From NCBI RefSeq assembly GCF_016785945.1, contig NZ_JAEMEF010000009.1, positions 1 through 64,000 of the forward strand: DNA of 64,000 nt. Reading direction: 5' to 3'. The DNA is from Olleya sediminilitoris (GTDB lineage: Bacteria > Bacteroidota > Bacteroidia > Flavobacteriales > Flavobacteriaceae). Made by a program: the position numbers and the translations under genes. The notes below the pieces were generated by a model. It searched no databases. It was given only the letters and a program-made list of their open reading frames with translations, and was not told the DNA's origin. Each line of letters starts with the position of its first letter. The stretch's first letter is position 1. This document shows, in pieces, positions 1 to 7,923 of this stretch.

Positions 1-2245
1 CAATAACATTATTTAAGTCTTGAGTAGTTGTATTATTAGTATCGTTCCAGATATAAGAATAAGGCGCAGTACCACCAGTTACAGAGATATCAATACTACC
101 AGTAGCTTCACTATTACATAATACATCAGTGATAGATACTATACTAGCTGATAATATAGGTTGGGTCACTGTTATTGTTTGTGTATGACTTACAGTTAAG
201 TTACACTCATCTGTTGCTATCCATGTTCTAGTTATAGTATAACTACCATCACAAATATTACCAGTTTCAATTTCAGAAAACGATACAACTGCCTCTCCAC
301 AGTTATCTGTAGCTGTTACAGTAGGAACGTTTGGTATATTTTCACTAGTTACAGTTATGTCATTTGGTAGCGTACTATCAAAATTAGGAGGAGTAGTGTC
401 TTCAATGGTAATTGTTTGTACGTAATTTGAAATTGTACGACCACAAGAATCTGTAAAATTCCATGTATTTGTATAAGTACCAATGGTTGGACAATTTGAA
501 CTTGATACGAATGGACCAGAAGTTTTAATTACAGTAAGGCCTGAACATGATGCTTGAGGAAATAAAGCCTGAGCTAAATTTAATGCATTTGTATCATTAC
601 ATTCAATTGTTCTGTCAAGATCATTTGTATTTGTAATCCATGTGGCTTCTGCAGGCGCATTTACAGTAACAGTTGTATTTAAGTTGTTTCCAATATTGCA
701 TTCATCTACATCATTGGAACTATTACTGACAAAATCTTTAATATTTAATTCTCCACTGTAATAAGCGACTAGATTGGATTCAAGAACATCAGAACAGTTA
801 TTTGTTAAATAATAACATTGATCGTTAATTGTTGTTTGATACTGTAAATCTAAACTTTCACTTGTGTCTAGTAAACCATTATCTATATTAAAGGTTAAGA
901 CTCTTGAGTTATTGTCATAATTATAAGTTATGCCAGAAGTTAAACCAGTAATGGGTAATGTTAATTCTGAACCTAGTGGAATAACTGTTGATAAAGAAAC
1001 ATTATTAGCGTTATCATTACCTATATTAGATATATTTGCTGAATAATTAACTGTTTGAGGAGTGTTACCAGGAGTAATATTAATTGGCGATGCAGTAAAA
1101 ATGGTTTGTATGATAGGCTCATAAACTTCAACTGAAAAACCTAAAGCAAAAAGACCATAGGTTTCTTGATTAGAGGTTAATCTAAAAGTTGCGGAAGTTT
1201 GATTATTGTCAAGTATATTATTTCCATTATTACTCAAAGAAAATACAGAAGCATCAAATCCTAATGTATTTAAACTTGCTGGATTTCTATCTGTAAAGTT
1301 ATTATTACCTACAGTTATTCTACTATTAAAGAAATTGAAAGTGTTTCTTTGTGGAGCATCAATGTCTACAAAGTTATTAAATGTATTTCGTATTTGTAAT
1401 CTATCACCAGATAAAGATCTGTCTCCTTCTAAAGCACCAATTACAATATCTGCTTTAACGCTTCCGATTGGTACTGTTTGAAAACCAGATACATCAATAT
1501 TAAAGTTGTTTTGAGAACTTGTTACATTTGCATAACCATCAAAAAGTGTAATGTTTCTAGTTTTTAGATTTTCACTTTTATAAACCATTATAATTTGCCA
1601 ACCTCCAGAAGTACCAGTGTTTGTGTTTTCATGAGAAATTAAAAAGCCGGTTTTAGCCTCAACATTAGCTACTTGAAATTTACCAAATGGATTGCTTAAA
1701 TTGTTTACACTGTTTGTAATATCTTTAACACAAACGTATGGGTCATTGTTAATAAGCGGATTTTCATCTCGACCTCTATAAATGACATCATCAGCTGTTA
1801 TAGTTGTATAACTAGTTTGGCCAGGTAACATTAATTTTACATCATTGTAATTCCAGTTTGGTTGGTTGTCAGTTTGGGTTCCATTAGGTGTATCAGTACC
1901 TCTGTCTGCAGCAGCCCAATACAATAGTACTTTTTCAATTTGAAGACATGGATCATTTGGTCTTGGATTAGATAGGTTTGCACTACTGGAATTAAAGGTT
2001 GTATTATCGTTATCTATATCAACATAAACGTTATTGGTAAAAGTATGGTTATCTCCATTACCATTGTAATTTCCAGTAGCTGTCCTAGACAGCATATTAT
2101 TAGCAATAATTGTTACGTCACCTGTTAAAGTAGAGTTATAACGTGGTGTAAATTGTTTTTTGACTTGAGCTTTAACAGATAAGCCAACCAAAAGGATTAC
2201 TATAAATAGTAATTGCTTAATAAAATTTATTTTAATTTTTTCCAA
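1..2245 (-). CDS. Giant SprB/HYR-repeat surface adhesin, N-terminal part (runs off the window)
   Basis: I read this frame open from a TTG start at 2245 down to base 1 (748 codons); the 3' end lies outside the window. TTG is chosen because an in-frame TAA lies four codons upstream and no ATG precedes the signal peptide (hydrophobic LLFIVILLVGLSVKAQ). In order it shows: an N-terminal domain with VLLYWAAADRG and a GGWQIIMVY segment, as in many Bacteroidota surface proteins; a DUF11-like stretch (SANISNIGNDNANNVSL); HYR-like modules (TITIEDTTPPNFDSTLPNDI); and a SprB-type repeat at the window edge (SIDISVTGGTAPYSYIWND). In this family such proteins are usually thousands of residues long, exported by type IX secretion and used in adhesion or gliding. 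The C-terminal sorting domain is not visible here, so the T9SS assignment is inference. Confidence 0.85.
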   Translation of the reverse strand, partial: MEKIKINFIKQLLFIVILLVGLSVKAQVKKQFTPRYNSTLTGDVTIIANNMLSRTATGNYNGNGDNHTFTNNVYVDIDNDNTTFNSSSANLSNPRPNDPCLQIEKVLLYWAAADRGTDTPNGTQTDNQPNWNYNDVKLMLPGQTSYTTITADDVIYRGRDENPLINNDPYVCVKDITNSVNNLSNPFGKFQVANVEAKTGFLISHENTNTGTSGGWQIIMVYKSENLKTRNITLFDGYANVTSSQNNFNIDVSGFQTVPIGSVKADIVIGALEGDRSLSGDRLQIRNTFNNFVDIDAPQRNTFNFFNSRITVGNNNFTDRNPASLNTLGFDASVFSLSNNGNNILDNNQTSATFRLTSNQETYGLFALGFSVEVYEPIIQTIFTASPINITPGNTPQTVNYSANISNIGNDNANNVSLSTVIPLGSELTLPITGLTSGITYNYDNNSRVLTFNIDNGLLDTSESLDLQYQTTINDQCYYLTNNCSDVLESNLVAYYSGELNIKDFVSNSSNDVDECNIGNNLNTTVTVNAPAEATWITNTNDLDRTIECNDTNALNLAQALFPQASCSGLTVIKTSGPFVSSSNCPTIGTYTNTWNFTDSCGRTISNYVQTITIEDTTPPNFDSTLPNDITVTSENIPNVPTVTATDNCGEAVVSFSEIETGNICDGSYTITRTWIATDECNLTVSHTQTITVTQPILSASIVSITDVLCNSEATGSIDISVTGGTAPYSYIWNDTNNTTTQDLNNVI

Positions 2246-2589
2246 AACTTTTTTTTATTATAAATTTTAAGCATTAAAACAAAATTCATTTATTTTGTAT
2301 ATACCAGTAAGAGACTTGTTAATTACCCTCATAATATAAATATTACTGCGTTAAAATATATTTTAAATTTAATTACTAAAAAAATTTACAACATAAGGGA
2401 GAACTACTACAGGTGCTAATTGTAGTTTATTGTTATTTATTAGATTTTAGGGATGTAATCAATTAATAGCACAACAAAAGAAGTATGAAAATTGCTCTGA
2501 ATCAAATAAATATGTTATAGCACCCAAAAATACGTTAAAATGTATTTTTGAAAAATATTATCGATGAAATATGATTTTAAACGACTATT
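2246..2589. other. Intergenic region between adhesin and polyphosphate cluster
   Basis: A 344-base AT-rich gap with no convincing gene. It must hold the leader and promoter of the adhesin (-) and of the SixA-like gene (+). The only clear signals are a TATTTTTG -7 element at 2543-2550 and the perfect inverted repeat CAAAAATAC / GTATTTTTG around it (2525-2533 and 2542-2550). Confidence 0.6.
2543..2550 (+). promoter_or_regulatory. -7 promoter element of the SixA-like gene
   Basis: TATTTTTG matches the Bacteroidota -7 consensus TAnnTTTG, 39 bases upstream of the ATG at 2590. No good TTG or TTTG lies at the usual -33 distance. The element is one arm of a 9-bp inverted repeat (other arm 2525-2533), so it may also be an operator. 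Confidence 0.45.
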
Positions 2590-3078
2590 ATGAATAAAAA
2601 GATACAATTTATTAGGCATGCTAAATCCTCATGGAAATATGATGTTTCAGATAAGGAACGACCTTTAAAAAAAAGAGGTGTAAATGATGTTGTATTAATG
2701 TGTAAACATTTAAAAACTAAAATTTTAAAGCCAGAGGCTATTTTTTCTAGTCCAGCTAATCGGACAAAATTAACCGCAATGTTGTTCGTCGATAACTTAA
2801 AGCTCAATTCTATAAAAATTGAGTACAAAAACGAACTTTATGACTTTTCAGGAGAGTCTGTTTTAAGTGTTTTAAAATCTTGTGACAATTCAATTAATAC
2901 ATTAATGCTATTTGGTCATAATTATGCACTAACCAATTTATGTAATTCTTTAGGAGATATAAGCATTGATAATGTAACAACATCAGGATTTGTAGAGATA
3001 GAATTTAAACAATCTTCATGGAAAGACATAAAAAACGGAAAAACAACTAAAATTGTATTCCCAAAACATTTAAAATAG
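2590..3078 (+). CDS. SixA-like phosphohistidine phosphatase (histidine phosphatase superfamily)
   Basis: A 162-residue protein that begins with the superfamily signature FIRHAKSSW (R9, catalytic H10). R58 in SSPANRT, E82 and the second histidine H110 in LMLFGHN complete the expected active-site set. Length and motifs fit the SixA branch, which removes phosphate from histidine in phosphorelay proteins, or related small phosphatases; the substrate here is unknown. It lies 41 bases upstream of ppk1 on the same strand, a pairing that suggests a link to phosphate or polyphosphate metabolism. ppk1 also has its own -7 element in the gap. Cytoplasmic, no signal peptide. Confidence 0.85.
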   Translation: MNKKIQFIRHAKSSWKYDVSDKERPLKKRGVNDVVLMCKHLKTKILKPEAIFSSPANRTKLTAMLFVDNLKLNSIKIEYKNELYDFSGESVLSVLKSCDNSINTLMLFGHNYALTNLCNSLGDISIDNVTTSGFVEIEFKQSSWKDIKNGKTTKIVFPKHLK

Positions 3079-3092
3079 CCAATCTATTTAGA

Positions 3093-3100
3093 TATATTTG
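3093..3100 (+). promoter_or_regulatory. -7 promoter element of ppk1
   Basis: TATATTTG matches TAnnTTTG exactly, 19 bases before the ppk1 ATG at 3120, giving a leader of roughly 12-15 bases. No clear -33 TTTG is seen at the usual spacing. ppk1 may therefore be transcribed alone as well as from the SixA-like gene. Confidence 0.45.
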
Positions 3101-3119
3101 TAGTAAAATTTGCAAATAA

Positions 3120-5180
3120 ATGACTGATCATATTTTAGACAAAAAGTACATAAATAGAGAGTTAAGTTGGTTACAGTTTAATCATCGTGTTTTGCAAGAA
3201 GCTGCAGATGAGACTGTTCCGTTAATAGAGAGACTTCGTTTTTTAGGGATATTTTCTAATAATTTAGACGAATTTTTCAAAGTTAGATATGCTACTGTTA
3301 AACGTATAGATTATGCAGGTAAAGCAGGTAAAAGTCAATTAGGAGGTATAAAAGCTTCAGAATTATTAGAGATTATTACCAACATTGTTATCAAGCATCA
3401 AACCGAAAGTCTAAAGATTTTAAATGACATTCAAAAAAAATTAGAAGCCGAAAATATTTTCATTCTAAGAGAAAATAAAGTAACAAAAAAACAAAAAGAA
3501 TACCTTAGAAAATATTTTCTTGATAAAGTTAGTCCTGCACTTGTAACCATAGTATTAAATTCTGAAATCAAACTTCCTAATCTTAAAGATAGTGCAGCTT
3601 ATCTTGCGGTAAATATGCACATGGAAGGTCAAGATAACCAATATGCTTTGATAGAAATATCAAAAAATATGGATCGTTTTATTGTCTTACCAAAAGATGG
3701 TGATACAGATAATATTATCATGTTAGACGATTTGTTAAGGCTATTTTTAGACGATATCTTTAATATTTTTGATTACACTAAAATTACTGCTCATATGATA
3801 AAAATCACTCGTGATGCCGAGTTAGATTTAGACAGTGATTTGACTAAAAGTTTCATGGAAAAAATTAGTGATAGTGTAAAAGATAGACAAGAAGGAGAAC
3901 CAGTACGATTTGTCTATGATAAGACTATAGATAAATCAACGTTAGCCTTTTTAATGGACAAAATGGGAATTGATAATACAGATAGTATAATTCCTGGAGG
4001 AAGGTATCATAACCGTCGAGATTATATGGGTTTCCCTAGTTTGGGACGTACAGATTTGTTGTATGATAAGATTGTTCCGCTTCCTATTAAAGGATTAAGT
4101 CTAGAAGGTAGTATTTTTGAAGCTATAGCAAAAAAAGACTATTTGCAATACGCACCTTATCACACGTTTACTTACATTGTAAAATTTTTACGTGAGGCAG
4201 CTTTAGATCCTAAAGTTAAAACCATAAAAATTACAATATATAGGTTAGCACAAATATCTCATGTTGCAAGTTCATTAATAAATGCAGCCAAAAACGGAAA
4301 AAAAGTTATTGTTTCTATGGAGATACAAGCGCGTTTTGATGAAGAAGCAAATATCGCTTACGCGGAACAAATGCAGCGTGAAGGAATACAGCTAATTTTT
4401 GGAGTGCAAGGATTAAAAGTACACAGTAAAATGTGTATGATTGAAAGAGAAGAAGGTAAAAAAATGAAACGTTATGGTTTTATTAGTACAGGAAACTTCA
4501 ACGAATCTACCGCAAAAATTTACACAGATTATACTTTATTTACAGCAAATCAAAAAATATTAAAAGACGTTAATAAAGTTTTTAACTTTTTTGAAGTAAA
4601 TTATAAAGTACACCGTTTTAAACACATTATAACATCACCTCATTATACTAAAAACAAGCTTTTTCAATTAATAGATAAAGAAATTAGTAATGTAAAAGAT
4701 GGCAAACCTGCATACATAAAACTTAAAATGAATAGTATATCTAGCTATCAAATGGTAGATAAACTATATGAAGCAAGTCAAGCAGGAGTTAAAATACAAA
4801 TGATTGTTAGAGGTATTTGTTGTTTAGTTCCAGGTGTTAAAGGTATCAGCGAAAATATTGAAGTTATCAGTATAGTCGATAAGTTTTTAGAACACACAAG
4901 ATTATATGTGTTTTGTAATAACAACGATCCAAAAGTCTATATCTCATCTGCAGATTGGATGACAAGAAATATAGAAAATAGGGTAGAAGTAAGCTGTCCA
5001 ATATATGATCAAGAAATTAAAGAAGAATTAATTCATACGTTTCATATTTGTTGGAATGATAATGTTAAAGCTAGAATTTTAAATAAAGCACAAAATAACA
5101 TTTACAAAAAAAATGAGGCACCTAAACTTAGGTCTCAATTTGAAGCTTATAATTACTTAAAAAATAAATTAGATGCTTAA
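3120..5180 (+). CDS. ppk1: Polyphosphate kinase 1
   Basis: A 686-residue enzyme that reversibly makes inorganic polyphosphate from the gamma phosphate of ATP. The N-domain opens with YINRELSWLQFNHRVL and FSNNLDEFF. The catalytic core shows both phospholipase-D-like histidines: H435 in KVHSKMCMIE, the autophosphorylated residue, and H592 in LEHTRLYVF, plus the STGNFNE and RGICCLVPG motifs. The length is normal for the family (about 690). The last eight bases overlap the start of ppx, so synthesis and breakdown enzymes are translationally coupled. Confidence 0.97.
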   Translation: MTDHILDKKYINRELSWLQFNHRVLQEAADETVPLIERLRFLGIFSNNLDEFFKVRYATVKRIDYAGKAGKSQLGGIKASELLEIITNIVIKHQTESLKILNDIQKKLEAENIFILRENKVTKKQKEYLRKYFLDKVSPALVTIVLNSEIKLPNLKDSAAYLAVNMHMEGQDNQYALIEISKNMDRFIVLPKDGDTDNIIMLDDLLRLFLDDIFNIFDYTKITAHMIKITRDAELDLDSDLTKSFMEKISDSVKDRQEGEPVRFVYDKTIDKSTLAFLMDKMGIDNTDSIIPGGRYHNRRDYMGFPSLGRTDLLYDKIVPLPIKGLSLEGSIFEAIAKKDYLQYAPYHTFTYIVKFLREAALDPKVKTIKITIYRLAQISHVASSLINAAKNGKKVIVSMEIQARFDEEANIAYAEQMQREGIQLIFGVQGLKVHSKMCMIEREEGKKMKRYGFISTGNFNESTAKIYTDYTLFTANQKILKDVNKVFNFFEVNYKVHRFKHIITSPHYTKNKLFQLIDKEISNVKDGKPAYIKLKMNSISSYQMVDKLYEASQAGVKIQMIVRGICCLVPGVKGISENIEVISIVDKFLEHTRLYVFCNNNDPKVYISSADWMTRNIENRVEVSCPIYDQEIKEELIHTFHICWNDNVKARILNKAQNNIYKKNEAPKLRSQFEAYNYLKNKLDA

Positions 5181-6084
5181 AATTCAAAAATTTGCAGCAA
5201 TAGATATAGGTTCAAATGCAGTACGCTTGTTAATATCAAATATTGTAGAAGAAAAAGATAAACCTACACGATTTAAAAAAAGCTCGTTAGTTAGGGTTCC
5301 TGTTAGACTTGGTGCAGATGTTTTTGTAAAAGAAGAAATATCAGAAAACAACATCATGCGTATGTTGGATACTATGCAAGCTTTTAAATTATTAATGCAA
5401 ACACATGGTGTTGTAAAATATAAAGCTTGTGCGACATCTGCAATGCGTGAGGCTAATAATGGTAAAGATTTAGCTAAGTTAATTAAGAAAAAAACAGGAC
5501 TACAAATAGATATTATTGAAGGAGAGGAAGAAGCAGCAATTATAGCAGCTACAGATTTACAATCTTATATAGATCCTAATAAAATATATTTATATGTTGA
5601 TGTTGGTGGAGGAAGTACAGAATTTTCTGTAATAGATAAAGGGATAAAAACAGCGTCCAAATCTTTTAAAATAGGTACCGTTCGTCTATTAAACGACATG
5701 GTTAAAAAGGATGCTTGGTTAGAATTAGAGCAATGGATAAAAGCAAAAACCTCTAAACACGACAAAATTCAAGTTATTGGTTCTGGAGGAAACATTAATA
5801 AAATATTTAAAGTTTCAGGTAAAGCAATGGGTAAACCGTTATCATATTTTTACTTGACTTCATACTATAACATGCTTCAAACGTACTCATACGAAGAGCG
5901 TATCTCTACATTGGATTTAAATCAAGATAGAGCAGATGTTATTATTCCTGCAACACGTATATACTTATCTGCAATGAAATGGTGTGGAGCAAAAGATATT
6001 TTTGTTCCAAAAATTGGTTTATCAGACGGAATAATTAAAAGTATGTATAATGACACAGTTTCAAGTCATACAAAGTTAAAATAA
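5173..6084 (+). CDS. ppx: Exopolyphosphatase / Ppx-GppA family phosphatase
   Basis: A 303-residue ASKHA-fold phosphatase made of the two ATPase-like domains only, without the C-terminal HD-like domain of the long E. coli Ppx. Motifs seen: AIDIGSNAVRLLI near the N-terminus (phosphate 1 loop), the ATSAMREA segment, EGEEEA, YVDVGGGSTEF (phosphate 2) and VIGSGGN. It hydrolyses terminal phosphate from polyphosphate and/or pppGpp; sequence alone does not separate these. Its ATG sits inside the ppk1 stop region (overlap ATGCTTAA), which fixes the start and indicates coupled expression. Confidence 0.93.
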   Translation: MLKIQKFAAIDIGSNAVRLLISNIVEEKDKPTRFKKSSLVRVPVRLGADVFVKEEISENNIMRMLDTMQAFKLLMQTHGVVKYKACATSAMREANNGKDLAKLIKKKTGLQIDIIEGEEEAAIIAATDLQSYIDPNKIYLYVDVGGGSTEFSVIDKGIKTASKSFKIGTVRLLNDMVKKDAWLELEQWIKAKTSKHDKIQVIGSGGNINKIFKVSGKAMGKPLSYFYLTSYYNMLQTYSYEERISTLDLNQDRADVIIPATRIYLSAMKWCGAKDIFVPKIGLSDGIIKSMYNDTVSSHTKLK

Positions 6085-6179
6085 TACACTTTATCTATTT
6101 AATAGCTAGTTTTTGTCAAAAAAAATTATATTTACACTTATAACTATTTCAAAAAACTAACCAATTTAACTTATTTCAT

Positions 6180-6716
6180 ATGAAAAAAACTATTCTACTT
6201 TTTACATTCATGCTAGCCTCTTTTTATGGCTTTTCACAAGATGCTTTATATGGTGTTAGAGCTGGATATACAATCTCTAATTTAGACTTTGATCCAGAAG
6301 TACCAGCTGGTATTGAAAATGCACATAGAAATGGTTTTTTTATTGGTTTTTTTGGTGAATATAGTATATCTAAAACCTTTTCTTTTGCTCCAGAAATTCA
6401 GTTTTCTGCAGAAGGTGCTAAAGAGCAAAATTTGAGAATTAACTACATTCAAATGCCTTTATTTTTTAAATTTAAAATAGATCAGAGTTTATCTATAGGT
6501 GTAGGACCACAAGCTAGTTTAAAAGGACATTCTTACGAAGATGGATTTAAAAACTTTGGATTTTCTGCTTTAGGTGGTTTAGAATATTTAATTACTGACG
6601 AAATTTTTATTGACTTTAGATATTCTTACGGTTTAACCAACGTTTTTGATGACAATGATGTTGATTTAGAAGCTAAAAATACTAACATGCAAATTGGTGT
6701 TGGATTAAAGTTTTAA
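6180..6716 (+). CDS. Small outer-membrane beta-barrel protein (porin/PorT-like family)
   Basis: A 178-residue secreted protein with a clear signal peptide (KKTILLFTFMLASFYGFSQ) followed by alternating aromatic and glycine-rich strands such as YGVRAGYTISNL and IGVGPQASLKG, and a C-terminal strand ending in VGLKF with a terminal Phe. This is the pattern of 8-stranded outer-membrane barrels of the PF13568 type, common in Bacteroidota. No specific function can be read from it. It has its own 95-base upstream gap after ppx and is followed at once by a strong hairpin terminator. Confidence 0.8.
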   Translation: MKKTILLFTFMLASFYGFSQDALYGVRAGYTISNLDFDPEVPAGIENAHRNGFFIGFFGEYSISKTFSFAPEIQFSAEGAKEQNLRINYIQMPLFFKFKIDQSLSIGVGPQASLKGHSYEDGFKNFGFSALGGLEYLITDEIFIDFRYSYGLTNVFDDNDVDLEAKNTNMQIGVGLKF

Positions 6717-6738
6717 TCTTAACAATCAAACAAAAAAA

Positions 6739-6770
6739 AGCCAACTATAAGTTATAGTTGGCTTTTTTTT
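6739..6770 (+). terminator. Rho-independent terminator between convergent genes
   Basis: Stem AGCCAACTAT (6739-6748) pairs with ATAGTTGGCT (6754-6763) across a 5-base loop, followed by eight T and preceded by an A-run. It can stop transcription in both directions and sits between the barrel gene (+) and miaE (-). Confidence 0.9.
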
Positions 6771-6785
6771 GTTTGTCAGGTTTAA

Positions 6786-7367
6786 TTAACCATGTATCGT
6801 TTCGTTTTTACTTAGGTTTTTCATTATGTCAGCTTCGTAGTCAAGTAAATCATTCCATTTTTGATCCACTTCTTTTCGGTCACCATATTGTCTTGCAAAC
6901 CCTAAAAACATAGTATAATGGTTAGCTTCACTAACCATTAGTTTACGGTAAAATTCAGCTAAAGATTTATCTTCTAACTGCTCAGATAACAACCTAAAGC
7001 GTTCACAGCTCCTTGCTTCAATTAAAGCAGCATAAAGTAGTCTGTGTACTAATTGAGTCGTTCTGCTTCCTCCTTTAGGAAAAAACTTTAAGAGTTGTAT
7101 CACATAATCATCCTTACGATCACGACCTAAAACCCAACCGTTTTTTAAGATTAAATCATGTACCATTTTAAAGTGGCTAATTTCTTCTTTAACCAAAGCA
7201 ACCATTTCTTGAACCAGATCTGTATATTCAGGAAAACTTACAATTAATGATATTGCTGTACTTGTTGCTTTTTGCTCACAGTAAGCATGGTCTGTCAAAA
7301 TATCTTCAATATTTTTTTCTACTATATTCACCCAACGTGGATCTGTTGGTAGTTTTAGTCCAAGCAT
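6786..7367 (-). CDS. miaE: tRNA-(ms2io6A)-hydroxylase, MiaE-like
   Basis: A 193-residue ferritin-like diiron protein. The metal ligands are visible as E31 (YCEQKA), E62-x-x-H65 (EEISHF), E117 (IEARSCERF) and E147-x-x-H150 (SEANHY). The family hydroxylates the isopentenyl group of the modified adenosine at tRNA position 37. Length and motif spacing match MiaE. It is the last gene of the run dnaX, lipoprotein, miaE, with a 19-base gap to the lipoprotein upstream, and ends at the shared terminator. Confidence 0.9.
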   Translation of the reverse strand: MLGLKLPTDPRWVNIVEKNIEDILTDHAYCEQKATSTAISLIVSFPEYTDLVQEMVALVKEEISHFKMVHDLILKNGWVLGRDRKDDYVIQLLKFFPKGGSRTTQLVHRLLYAALIEARSCERFRLLSEQLEDKSLAEFYRKLMVSEANHYTMFLGFARQYGDRKEVDQKWNDLLDYEADIMKNLSKNETIHG

Positions 7368-7386
7368 AGTTATTGTTTTTGGATAT

Positions 7387-7920
7387 TTATATTTTTGTAA
7401 TCAAATACTCACCTTCAGGATCAATAGCAATATTATAAACAGGACAACTGACTGTTCTTGGTATACATGCTGATGCTACAAGATGTAACGTATTAGTGTT
7501 TAAGGATTTTATTTCGTCAATATAGACTTGGTTGAGTACATAATCAGTATTAGATAGCGATAAAAAAGCATCATCTAATACATGTTTAAAAATTTGCTTA
7601 TTATTTTTATAAACTTCAACTTCTGTTATTACTTCCCTAAAATAATGTTTATTAGTAGTAGTTGACGTTTTAAATGTTTGTAACACATTGTTTTCCATGT
7701 CAGAATAGTTTTTTATTTTGACAGTATAACCATTGCTTAAAATGGTGTCATTAGTAAACTCAGTATATTCTTCAGGAAAGTACTTTAAATTTTCTGTAAA
7801 AGACAGTAGTAATTCTTTAGCAGCAACTCTATCTAAAGGTTGTTTTTTTGCATGATACCGACCATCACAACTAAATAGTGTAATTATTATTGTAATAATT
7901 AAAATGGAGTACTTAATCAT
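7387..7920 (-). CDS. Putative lipoprotein, function unknown
   Basis: A 177-residue protein with an N-terminal hydrophobic segment (KYSILIITIIITLFSC) ending in a lipobox with Cys18, so it is probably a lipoprotein. After that it is soluble, with no motif I recognise. Two cysteines near the C-terminus (SACIPRTVSCPVYN) stand out and could form a disulfide. It begins three bases after the dnaX stop and lies 19 bases before miaE, so it is co-transcribed with both. It is not obviously related to either function. Confidence 0.7.
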   Translation of the reverse strand: MIKYSILIITIIITLFSCDGRYHAKKQPLDRVAAKELLLSFTENLKYFPEEYTEFTNDTILSNGYTVKIKNYSDMENNVLQTFKTSTTTNKHYFREVITEVEVYKNNKQIFKHVLDDAFLSLSNTDYVLNQVYIDEIKSLNTNTLHLVASACIPRTVSCPVYNIAIDPEGEYLITKI

Positions 7921-7923
7921 AAT

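Noticed and set aside
1206-1481. Plus-strand ORF of 91 codons
   Set aside because: It lies wholly antisense to the adhesin frame and has no signals of its own.
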